Below, piece by piece: positions 8,001-12,922 of a stretch of 12,922 nucleotides of DNA. Numbering within the stretch: position 1 is the stretch's first letter; the number at the start of each line of letters is the position of its first letter. Source of the stretch: an uncultured Burkholderiales bacterium (GTDB lineage Bacteria > Pseudomonadota > Gammaproteobacteria > Burkholderiales > Burkholderiaceae_E); NCBI GenBank assembly GCA_903831925.1, contig CAIKZV010000188.1, positions 1 to 12,922 on the forward strand, written 5' to 3'. The notes under the pieces were generated by a model. The model worked only from the letters and a program-made list of their open reading frames with translations, did not search any database and was not told the origin of the DNA. A program made the position numbers and the translations under genes.

Positions 8001-8531
8001 TCAGTGAATCGAGCCGCCTCGCAAAGCCTTGCCCGCGCGGGCCGGGGGTTCGCACAAGCCGCAGGTGAACTGCTTGTCGAGTTCGAAGGTATGGGTGACG
8101 AATCGGCCGCCGCACTTCTTGCAGCGTGTCAGACACAACATGCCCGAATCGACAAAGCGCACCAGACGCCAGGCCCTCGTGATCGACAGCAGCGGCTCGA
8201 CGCCATGCACACTCACCTCGTCGCGATACAGCCGCCAACCCTTGGAGATCGCATCGATCGACTCGATGTCGGTCGACTTCTGCAGATACTCGTAGATGTT
8301 CAGAAAGAGCGACGAATGGATGTTGGGCTGCCAGGTCATGAACCAGTCGGTCGAAAAGGGCAGTTGCCCCTTCGAGGGCGAGCGTCCGGCCACTTCCTTA
8401 TACAGGCGCAGCAAACGCTCGTAGGGCAGATCGGTTTCGGACTCGAGCACCTGAAGGCGCGCGCCGAGGTTGATCAGCTCGATGGCGCGCTTGATCTGGC
8501 GGTTTTCGTCGAGCAGGCTGCGAGCGGCCAT
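8001..8531 (-). CDS. flhC: Flagellar master regulator subunit FlhC
   Basis: FlhC joins FlhD in the FlhD4C2 complex that activates class II flagellar promoters with sigma-70. The 176 residues are close to the 192 of E. coli FlhC. The zinc site is complete: C137, C140, C157 and C160 (CKKC and CGLC), at the same numbers as in E. coli. The N-terminal helical part (RQIKRAIELINLGARLQVLE) and the central FSTDWFMTWQPNIHSS region are typical of the family. The ATG lies 1 base after the flhD stop (TGAGATG), so the pair is translationally coupled. The C-terminal tail is short and basic. Confidence 0.97.
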   Translation of the reverse strand: MAARSLLDENRQIKRAIELINLGARLQVLESETDLPYERLLRLYKEVAGRSPSKGQLPFSTDWFMTWQPNIHSSLFLNIYEYLQKSTDIESIDAISKGWRLYRDEVSVHGVEPLLSITRAWRLVRFVDSGMLCLTRCKKCGGRFVTHTFELDKQFTCGLCEPPARAGKALRGGSIH

Positions 8532-8532
8532 C

Positions 8533-8874
8533 TCAGACCGCCTCTGCGAAATTGCCGGCCATCACGATGCTGGCATGCAGACGCGAGGCATTGCCGTCCA
8601 GGCCCTGCGAGCTGCGCTTGCCATGTTCGGAGAGCAGCGACCAGACCATCTCGTCGTCGAAACGGAAGCGGCACATCATCATGTTGCCCGAGGCAATCTT
8701 GATCAGTTGTGCCGGGCTCAGATCCGCCAGGATGTCGGCAACCGCTTCGGACACGCCGAGGCAGAACACCGCCTGGGCCTTGTCGGCACGGACCATGCCC
8801 TGCGCGAGCATCAGGTAGCTGAGATTGACTTCGCGAATCTCGGTCATCCAGCGGTTGTCGATTTGATTTTCCAT
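8533..8874 (-). CDS. flhD: Flagellar master regulator subunit FlhD
   Basis: FlhD is the partner of FlhC in the class I master regulator. Taking the ATG at 8874 gives 113 residues, against 116 in E. coli. The core IREVNLSYLMLAQGMVRADK, then CLGVSEAVADILADLSPAQ and CRFRFDDEMVW are clear family signatures. An upstream in-frame start at 8931 is possible but would add 19 residues with no family support. ATG at 8847 (MTEIREVN) is a second alternative start. The ribosome-binding site is weak. The gene is divergent from the first flagellin, with 295 bases between the two ATGs. I could not find a confident sigma-70 promoter for flhDC in that gap. Confidence 0.95.
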   Translation of the reverse strand: MENQIDNRWMTEIREVNLSYLMLAQGMVRADKAQAVFCLGVSEAVADILADLSPAQLIKIASGNMMMCRFRFDDEMVWSLLSEHGKRSSQGLDGNASRLHASIVMAGNFAEAV

Positions 8875-8975
8875 TTTTGGGATCCGTGTTGTGTCTGCGT
8901 TGTGACGGATTGAAGTGTCCGCCCACAGCAAAGTCTCGAATATCGGGGCTGCGCTGTACGGCGCGTCGGCAAGGA

Positions 8976-9004
8976 TCCGACAACCCGTAAGGGTTTTCCG
9001 ACAA
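8976..9004. promoter_or_regulatory. Possible operator: two TCCGACAA repeats flanking a small palindrome
   Basis: TCCGACAA occurs at 8976-8983 and 8997-9004, 21 bases apart (two helical turns). Between the repeats is AACCC-GTAA-GGGTT (8982-8995). The site lies in the flhD/flagellin divergent region, about 100 bases upstream of flhD. A regulator-binding role is inferred from the layout alone. Confidence 0.3.
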
Positions 9005-9043
9005 AACGCGATGAATGGTCGTTCACCACGATCAAAAGGTTTC

Positions 9044-9070
9044 TCAAGTCGCCCGACTGCGGCCCGATAA
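9044..9070 (+). promoter_or_regulatory. Sigma-28 promoter for flagellin gene 1
   Basis: TCAAGTCG (9044-9051), an 11-base spacer and CCCGATAA (9063-9070) match the FliA consensus, with 7 of 8 at the -10 box. The -35 box is identical to that of the motA promoter. The start point should be near 9077, giving a leader of about 93 bases. Confidence 0.75.
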
Positions 9071-9133
9071 CCACATATCGGGATTCAACCCGTGAGCGTC
9101 CGCAGACAAACGGGCGAATCAATAAACAGATTC
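9063..9133 (+). promoter_or_regulatory. Structured start and leader of flagellin gene 1
   Basis: Two structures are visible. First, CCCGATA (9063-9069) and TATCGGG (9076-9082) form a perfect inverted repeat whose left arm is the -10 box. Second, GATTC and CCCGT (9082-9093) can pair with ACGGG and GAATC (9110-9120). That same GAATC can instead pair with GATTC at 9129-9133, so two leader folds compete. Function is unproven. Confidence 0.35.
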
Positions 9134-9156
9134 GGTTGTATTGGCGAAAACCTTTC

Positions 9157-9161
9157 AGGAG
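9157..9161 (+). promoter_or_regulatory. Shine-Dalgarno that decides the flagellin gene 1 start
   Basis: AGGAG lies 8 bases before the ATG at 9170. It rules in this ATG over the in-frame GTG at 9092, which has no such site and would add 26 residues not found in flagellins. Confidence 0.75.
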
Positions 9162-9169
9162 TCTTCATC

Positions 9170-10015
9170 ATGGCTAATGTCATCAACACCAACGTCCTGT
9201 CACTGACCGCTCAGCGCAATGCCAGCGCTTCACAGGGCGCGCTGCGCACCTCAATCGAGCGACTGTCCAGCGGCCTGCGCATCAATTCGGCCAAGGACGA
9301 CGCAGCAGGCCTTGGCATCGGCGTTCGGATGGACGCTCAGGCCCGTGGCATGGATGTCGCCGTGCGAAATGCCAACGACGGCATCTCACTGGCCCAAACT
9401 GCAGAAGGCGCGCTCGGCAAGGTCAGCGACATGCTCCAGCGCATGCGTGAACTCGCCGTCCAGTCCTCCAACGCCAGCAATACCAGCGTGGATCGGACCA
9501 GCCTGGACAACGAGTTCCAGCAGCTGAGCGCGGAGATCACCCGCACGATGTCGGCGACCAAGTTCAATGGCCAGGCCATCATCGGTGCCGCCGCCGGAAC
9601 CCAGACGTTTCAGGTTGGCGCCAACAACTCGACCACCGATCAGCTCTCGATCACCACCACCGACATGACCGCCAGCTCGACCATCACGACCGTGACGGCC
9701 AGCACCTCGGTGATCTCGGGCACGACCGGCGGCAGCGCGATGACCGCGATCAGCAACATCGATAATGCACTGACCACCATCAACTCCGAGCGCACCAAAT
9801 ACGGCGCGATGCAGAACCGCTTCGAGGCGGTGATCGGCAACCTGCAGATCGGCTCCGAGAATCAGAAAGCTGCACAGAGCCGCATCATGGATGCCGACTT
9901 CGCCCAGGAAACCGCTGCACTGACGCGTGCCCAGATCATGCAGCAGGCCGGTACCGCCATGCTTGCGCAGGCCAACTCGGCGCCGCAAAGCGTGCTGGCG
10001 CTGCTGCGCGGCTGA
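9170..10015 (+). CDS. fliC: Flagellin, array gene 1 (type A)
   Basis: Flagellin is exported through FlhA/FlhB and polymerises into the filament. It has 281 residues starting MANVINTNVLSLTAQRN, the standard D0 start. The conserved D1 segments SSGLRINSAKDDAAGL and LQRMRELAVQSSN (the TLR5-contact helix in known flagellins) follow. The C-terminal D1/D0 part runs from about residue 192 to SVLALLRG. The variable centre is only about 50 residues (143-192) and very rich in Thr and Ser, so this is a minimal flagellin without large outer domains. It differs from gene 3 at about 20 residues and belongs to the same type (GLGIGVRMDAQ, DRTSLDNEF). It is driven by its own sigma-28 promoter and followed by a hairpin and a terminator. 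Confidence 0.96.
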   Translation: MANVINTNVLSLTAQRNASASQGALRTSIERLSSGLRINSAKDDAAGLGIGVRMDAQARGMDVAVRNANDGISLAQTAEGALGKVSDMLQRMRELAVQSSNASNTSVDRTSLDNEFQQLSAEITRTMSATKFNGQAIIGAAAGTQTFQVGANNSTTDQLSITTTDMTASSTITTVTASTSVISGTTGGSAMTAISNIDNALTTINSERTKYGAMQNRFEAVIGNLQIGSENQKAAQSRIMDADFAQETAALTRAQIMQQAGTAMLAQANSAPQSVLALLRG

Positions 10016-10020
10016 CCCCA

Positions 10021-10044
10021 CAGGGCAGGCACCCGCCTGCCCTG
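10021..10044 (+). repeat. Perfect 10-bp hairpin after flagellin gene 1
   Basis: CAGGGCAGGC, loop ACCC and GCCTGCCCTG pair perfectly, starting 5 bases after the stop. The hairpin is followed by GAAAAAA, not a T-run, so it is unlikely to terminate by itself. A stabilising role at the 3' end of the very abundant flagellin message is a reasonable inference. Confidence 0.65.
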
Positions 10045-10089
10045 AAAAAACAGAGAGATGCCTGCACGAGCAGACACAAGTTTCGCCTT

Positions 10090-10126
10090 ACCGGCGGCCC
10101 CTCATAGCAGGCGGCGCCGGTTTTTT
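10090..10126 (+). terminator. Rho-independent terminator of flagellin gene 1
   Basis: ACCGGCG (10090-10096) pairs with CGCCGGT (10115-10121), and an inner GCC/GGC pair can extend the stem. It is followed directly by a run of six T. The site is about 75 bases downstream of the flagellin stop and is the first T-run hairpin on this strand. Confidence 0.75.
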
Positions 10127-10136
10127 CATTGCAGCG

Positions 10137-10151
10137 TGCGGTTTGACCGCA
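10137..10151. promoter_or_regulatory. Inverted repeat upstream of the gene 2 promoter
   Basis: TGCGGT-TTG-ACCGCA is a perfect 6-bp inverted repeat. It ends 18 bases before the -35 box of the flagellin 2 promoter, a position where a regulator could bind. No other evidence supports a function. Confidence 0.25.
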
Positions 10152-10169
10152 TCCCATGCGCAATACGCC

Positions 10170-10196
10170 TCAAGTGCCGCCTTGCAGCGCCGTAAT
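10170..10196 (+). promoter_or_regulatory. Sigma-28 promoter for flagellin gene 2 (weaker match)
   Basis: TCAAGTGC (10170-10177), an 11-base spacer and GCCGTAAT (10189-10196). The -10 box matches only 5 of 8, weaker than those of genes 1 and 3, but spacing and the TCAAGT core are kept. The start near 10203 gives a leader of about 58 bases. Confidence 0.6.
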
Positions 10197-10260
10197 AGAA
10201 GGTGTGCAGCGGGACTGACCCAGCTGCCCCACCGTCCAACCAGACTCTGGAAAGCCAGCA

Positions 10261-11106
10261 ATGTCCGTCATCAACACCAATATCGCGTCGCTGATCGCAC
10301 AGCGAAACCTTTCGGGCTCGCAGTCAACCCTCGGCGTATCGATCGCCCGCCTCTCAAGCGGCCTGCGAATCAATTCGGCCAAGGACGATGCCGCAGGACT
10401 TGCGATTGCCACTCGCATGGATGCCCAGGCGCGGGGGATGAATGTGGCGATGCGCAACGCCAATGACGGCATCTCGCTCGCACAAACCGCCGAGGGTGGC
10501 CTGGGCAAGGTCACCGACATGCTTCAGCGGATGCGTGAGCTTGCGGTTCAATCATCGAATGCCAGCAATACCAGCATCGATCGCGACAGCCTCAACAACG
10601 AGTTTCAACAGCTCTCCAGCGAGGTCAGCCGCACCCTGGGCGGCACGACCTTCAACGGCCAGGCGATCCTGGGCAGCGCCGCAGGCTCACTGACCTTTCA
10701 GATCGGACCCGACGCCACCGCATTCGACTCGCTGACGGTAACCACCACCAACATGTCGACCGCAAGCGCGATCGCATCGGTGACCACCGCTACCACCGCC
10801 CTCATCAGCGGGACCACCGGCGGCAACGCGATGACGATGATTACTGCGATCGACTCTGCGCTGGGCATCATCAACAGCGAGCGATCGCAGTACGGTGCGA
10901 TGCAGAACCGCTTCGAGGCCATCATCAGCAACCTGCAGGTGGCATCCGAAAACCAGAGCGCAGCCCGCAGTCGGATCATGGATGCCGACTTCGCCGCCGA
11001 GACCGCCGCCCTGACTCGAGCTCAGATCCTGCAGCAGGCCGGCACAGCCATGCTGTCGCAGGCCAACCAGATTCCGCAACAGGTCCTGGAACTGCTCAAG
11101 GGCTGA
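10261..11106 (+). CDS. fliC: Flagellin, array gene 2 (type B)
   Basis: This is a second filament subunit of 281 residues, starting MSVINTNIASLIAQRN and ending QQVLELLKG. N-terminal D0/D1 motifs are present (SSGLRINSAKDDAAGLAIA, LQRMRELAVQSSN), as is the C-terminal SRIMDADFAAETAALTRAQ. The central region is again about 50 residues and Thr-rich, with sequence unlike gene 1 in its first half (FQIGPDATAFDSLTVTTTN). The motifs place it in type B with gene 4. The Shine-Dalgarno is weak (GGAAAG, about 7 bases upstream) and the -10 box is poorer than in its neighbours, so I infer lower expression than genes 1 and 3. A strong terminator follows. Confidence 0.95.
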   Translation: MSVINTNIASLIAQRNLSGSQSTLGVSIARLSSGLRINSAKDDAAGLAIATRMDAQARGMNVAMRNANDGISLAQTAEGGLGKVTDMLQRMRELAVQSSNASNTSIDRDSLNNEFQQLSSEVSRTLGGTTFNGQAILGSAAGSLTFQIGPDATAFDSLTVTTTNMSTASAIASVTTATTALISGTTGGNAMTMITAIDSALGIINSERSQYGAMQNRFEAIISNLQVASENQSAARSRIMDADFAAETAALTRAQILQQAGTAMLSQANQIPQQVLELLKG

Positions 11107-11132
11107 GTCTGCGAGACCAGCGATCGAACCAG

Positions 11133-11172
11133 AAGCCGGATGCCCGTCAAGCAGACAGGCATCCGGTTTGTT
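11133..11172 (+). terminator. Rho-independent terminator of flagellin gene 2
   Basis: CCGGATGCC (11136-11144) pairs perfectly with GGCATCCGG (11158-11166), and flanking AAG/TTT can extend the stem. It is followed by TTTGTTCATT. It lies 27 bases after the stop and cleanly separates gene 2 from gene 3. Confidence 0.8.
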
Positions 11173-11280
11173 CATTAAAAAATCACTAAATAAAAAATTG
11201 ATATTTCGTTGTCATTGATCAAATAGTTTTAAAGTCAAGCCAATTTTTGCCGAAAATATAAGAGACTGGAGAGATCTTGT
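11171..11280 (+). other. AT-rich promoter segment of flagellin gene 3
   Basis: I count 29 G or C in 110 bases (about 26%), against clearly GC-rich coding sequence on both sides. A-runs (11177-11182, 11192-11197) lie upstream of the sigma-28 -35 box, where an UP element or a bending or silencing protein could act. The palindrome TTGATCAA is at 11215-11222. Confidence 0.6.
11230..11256 (+). promoter_or_regulatory. Sigma-28 promoter for flagellin gene 3 (best match)
   Basis: TAAAGTCA (11230-11237), an 11-base spacer and GCCGAAAA (11249-11256). It is the only promoter here with the full TAAAGT start of the FliA -35 consensus, and the -10 box matches 7 of 8. The start near 11263 gives a leader of about 140 bases. 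Confidence 0.8.
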
Positions 11281-11281
11281 C

Positions 11282-11368
11282 ATGATGCCGAAGACAACTT
11301 ACGTCCTAAGTAACTTAGGAAAATTAAACAAGTCGAATAAAGCATCTTTGCTCGAACGATTCATCTAA
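11282..11368 (+). CDS. Possible 28-residue leader ORF ahead of flagellin gene 3
   Basis: ATG ATG opens a 28-codon frame ending in TAA, inside the predicted leader between the sigma-28 start point and the flagellin. A GGAG at 11268-11271 is 10 bases before the first ATG. The product starts MMPKTTYVLSNLGK and ends SLLERFI; it is basic and matches nothing I recognise. It uses codons such as CTA, TTA and AGT that the neighbouring GC-rich genes largely avoid, which also follows from its AT-rich setting. It may be a regulatory leader peptide or a chance ORF; I cannot tell these apart from one sequence. Confidence 0.3.
   Translation: MMPKTTYVLSNLGKLNKSNKASLLERFI
11304..11320 (+). promoter_or_regulatory. 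Hairpin in the flagellin 3 leader
   Basis: TCCTAAG, loop TAA and CTTAGGA form a perfect 7-bp hairpin in the untranslated leader, within the possible 28-codon ORF and covering its CTA and TTA codons. A T6 run follows at 11381-11386 but has only a weak dyad before it. Confidence 0.45.
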
Positions 11369-11404
11369 CTCAGTTGTAACTTTTTTCACCCAAGGAGCGG
11401 CAAA

Positions 11405-12250
11405 ATGCCATCTGTCATCAATACCAACGTGCTTTCGCTGACCGCACAGCGAAATGCGGGTGCCTCGCAGGGTGCCTTGCGCACCTCGATCGAGCGACTT
11501 TCCAGCGGACTTCGCATCAATTCGGCCAAGGACGACGCAGCCGGCCTGGGCATCGGCGTTCGAATGGATGCCCAGGGCCGAGGCATGGATGTCGCCATCC
11601 GCAATGCCAACGACGGCATCTCGCTGGCGCAGACCGCTGAAGGCGCGCTTGGCAAGGTCAGCGACATGCTCCAGCGCATGCGTGAACTCGCCGTCCAGTC
11701 GGCTAACTCGAGCAATACCAGCGTCGACCGGACCAGCCTGGACAACGAGTTCCAGCAGCTGAGCGCGGAGATCACCCGCACCATGTCGGCAACCAAGTTC
11801 AACGGTACCGCCATCATCGGCAGCGGGGCAGGCAGCCAGACCTTCCAGGTCGGTGCCAATAACTCGACCACCGATCAGCTTTCGATCACGACCACGGACA
11901 TGACCGCCAGTTCGACGATCACGACCGTGACCGCGTCCACCTCGGTGATCTCGGGCACGACCGGCGGCAGTGCGATGACGGCGATCACCAACATCGACAA
12001 TGCGCTGACCACCATCAACTCTGAACGCACGAAATACGGTGCGATGCAGAACCGCTTTGACGCGGTGATCGGCAACCTGCAGATCGGCTCCGAGAATCAG
12101 AAAGCCGCACAGAGCCGCATCATGGATGCCGACTTCGCCCAGGAAACCGCTCGCCTCACGCGTGCCCAGATCCTGCAGCAGGCCAGTACTGCGATGCTTG
12201 CGCAAGCCAATGCCTCACCGCAATCCGTGCTGTCCCTTCTGAGACAGTAA
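11405..12250 (+). CDS. fliC: Flagellin, array gene 3 (type A)
   Basis: A 281-residue flagellin starting MPSVINTNVLSLTAQRN and ending SVLSLLRQ. It is nearly the same protein as gene 1: I count about 20 differences, mainly at the two ends and around residues 137-146, while the Thr/Ser-rich centre is identical. The conserved D0/D1 motifs and the LQRMRELAVQS helix are intact. AAGGAG at 11392-11397, 7 bases before the ATG, is the best ribosome-binding site in the array. With the best sigma-28 promoter as well, this is probably the major filament gene; that ranking is inference. No T-run terminator follows; a large hairpin does. Confidence 0.96.
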   Translation: MPSVINTNVLSLTAQRNAGASQGALRTSIERLSSGLRINSAKDDAAGLGIGVRMDAQGRGMDVAIRNANDGISLAQTAEGALGKVSDMLQRMRELAVQSANSSNTSVDRTSLDNEFQQLSAEITRTMSATKFNGTAIIGSGAGSQTFQVGANNSTTDQLSITTTDMTASSTITTVTASTSVISGTTGGSAMTAITNIDNALTTINSERTKYGAMQNRFDAVIGNLQIGSENQKAAQSRIMDADFAQETARLTRAQILQQASTAMLAQANASPQSVLSLLRQ

Positions 12251-12265
12251 TGACCTGGCACCCTC

Positions 12266-12323
12266 GGACCCGGTGTGCTGCTCCCCCCGCAAGGGGTCCC
12301 AGCGGCACACCGGCCCTGGGTCC
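12266..12323 (+). repeat. Large stable hairpin after flagellin gene 3, without a T-run
   Basis: Bases 12270-12282 pair with 12301-12313 (13 bp, one wobble). Inside, CCCC and GGGG close a GCAA tetraloop (12285-12296). GGAC/GTCC can extend the base. What follows is GC-rich, not T-rich, so standard termination is unlikely. It may stabilise the upstream message or reduce, but not block, read-through into gene 4. Confidence 0.65.
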
Positions 12324-12327
12324 ATGT

Positions 12328-12357
12328 CGAATAGCGGCAGAAAACCGGTTTTATTCG
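12328..12357. repeat. Nested inverted repeat upstream of flagellin gene 4
   Basis: CGAATA (12328-12333) and TATTCG (12352-12357) enclose the 12-base perfect palindrome AAAACCGGTTTT (12341-12352). It lies about 100 bases before the gene 4 start, in a spacer without a recognisable sigma-28 promoter. It could be an operator or part of an unknown promoter. Confidence 0.35.
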
Positions 12358-12453
12358 GCCCAATGACGATGATCTGGCTGTTGCACGATCTCTCCATCGC
12401 GGGAGCTGGCGTGGCAAGGTGCCGCCCAGGGTTCCCAAACCCAGGAGAGGCTC

Positions 12454-12922
12454 ATGGCACAGACGATCAATACCAATATTCCTTCGCTCACTGCGCAGCG
12501 AAACCTTGCTTCATCGCAGGGCCAGCTCGCCACCTCGATCGGCAGGCTCTCAAGCGGGCTGCGGATCAATTCGGCCAAAGACGACGCCGCAGGTCTGGCG
12601 ATTGCCAATCGCATGGACTCCCAAGCGCGGGGTATGAATGTCGCGATCCGCAACTCGATGGACGGCATTTCGCTCGCGCAGACCGCAGAGGGCGGCCTCG
12701 GCAAAGTCAGCGACATGCTGGGCCGCATGCGCGAACTCGCGGTGCAGTCGTCCAATGCGACCAATACCTCGACCGACCGCGACAGTCTGAACAACGAGTT
12801 CCGCCAGCTGGCCGACGAGATCGATCGCACGCTCAACGCGACCAAGTTCAACGGCCAGGCGATTCTTTCGGGCGCTGCCGGCTCTCAGGTCTTCCAGATC
12901 GGCTCGGATGCAACCTCTTACG
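12454..12922 (+). CDS. fliC: Flagellin, array gene 4 (type B), 5' part (cut by right edge)
   Basis: An ATG at 12454, with AGGAG 6 bases upstream, opens a frame that runs 156 codons to the window end. It begins MAQTINTNIPSLTAQRNLAS and has SSGLRINSAKDDAAGLAIA, GGLGKVSDMLGRMRELAVQS, DRDSLNNEF and FQIGSDATSY. These place it with gene 2 rather than genes 1 and 3. One change in the D1 helix, LGRMRELAV for LQRMRELAV, sets it apart from the other three. The centre and C-terminus are not visible, so an intact gene cannot be confirmed. No FliA-type promoter is seen in the 203-base gap before it. Confidence 0.92.
   Translation, partial: MAQTINTNIPSLTAQRNLASSQGQLATSIGRLSSGLRINSAKDDAAGLAIANRMDSQARGMNVAIRNSMDGISLAQTAEGGLGKVSDMLGRMRELAVQSSNATNTSTDRDSLNNEFRQLADEIDRTLNATKFNGQAILSGAAGSQVFQIGSDATSY

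Larger units (their letters stand above)
9170..12922 (+). repeat. Tandem array of four flagellin genes
   Basis: Four homologous genes lie in direct repeat with spacers of 245, 298 and 203 bases. Types alternate A-B-A-B: genes 1 and 3 share GLGIGVRMDAQ, GALGKV and DRTSLDNEF; genes 2 and 4 share GLAIA, RGMNVA, GGLGKV, DRDSLNNEF and FQIG with DAT nearby. The pattern is what duplication of a two-gene unit would leave. The array may continue past the right edge. Confidence 0.85.

Noticed and set aside
9092..9169. Upstream GTG extension of flagellin gene 1
   Set aside because: Flagellins begin at or near M-x-x-INTN; the extension has no ribosome-binding site and lies in the structured leader.
12406..12422. 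Sigma-54-like CTGGC...TGC before flagellin 4
   Set aside because: The GG and GC elements are one base too far apart and the TTGC part is missing.
12324..12922. Second open frame from ATG at 12324 running through flagellin 4
   Set aside because: It is a shifted frame over a clear flagellin and its product has no recognisable features.
1..12922. Search for mobile elements, CRISPR arrays, phage or defence genes
   Set aside because: No regularly spaced repeats, transposase-, integrase- or nuclease-like proteins were seen. The only repeats are the flagellin genes and the short inverted repeats listed.

Overview
The window is a flagellar and chemotaxis locus from a GC-rich proteobacterium, most likely a betaproteobacterium (Burkholderiales-like). 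The reasons are the gene order flhD-flhC-motA-motB-cheY-cheZ-flhB-flhA-flhF on one strand, FlhDC-type master regulators together with FlhF, and CheZ and FlhC sequences that keep the known functional residues. No rRNA, tRNA, transposase, integrase, phage gene or CRISPR array is visible.

Minus strand, read from 8874 down to 1: flhD and flhC (class I master regulator) are followed by a short gap with a good sigma-28 promoter. Then come motA and motB (stator), cheY and cheZ (switch signal and its phosphatase), and a 181-base gap with two hairpins. The export genes flhB and flhA and the 5' part of flhF follow, with flhF running off the left edge. flhB/flhA and flhA/flhF overlap by ATGA, so those three are translationally coupled. 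The chemotaxis core (cheA, cheW, cheR, cheB) that often lies between motB and cheY in betaproteobacteria is absent here.

Plus strand, from 9170 to the right edge: four tandem flagellin genes transcribed away from flhDC. Three are complete at 281 codons each and the fourth is cut by the window end. They fall into two sequence types arranged A-B-A-B. Genes 1, 2 and 3 each have a sigma-28 promoter with an exact 11-base spacer. Gene 4 has none that I can see, and gene 3 lacks a normal terminator in front of it. The leader of gene 3 is unusually AT-rich and holds a possible 28-codon leader ORF. A divergent regulatory region of 295 bases separates flhD from the first flagellin.

How it fits together: FlhD4C2 would switch on class II genes such as flhB, flhA and flhF. 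The secretion gate (FlhA/FlhB) exports flagellin subunits, MotAB drives rotation, and CheY-P, removed by CheZ, sets the direction. Sigma-28 (FliA, not in the window) would then activate motA and the flagellins. The protein-coding content is ordinary. The parts worth a second look are the non-coding leaders and the architecture of the flagellin array.
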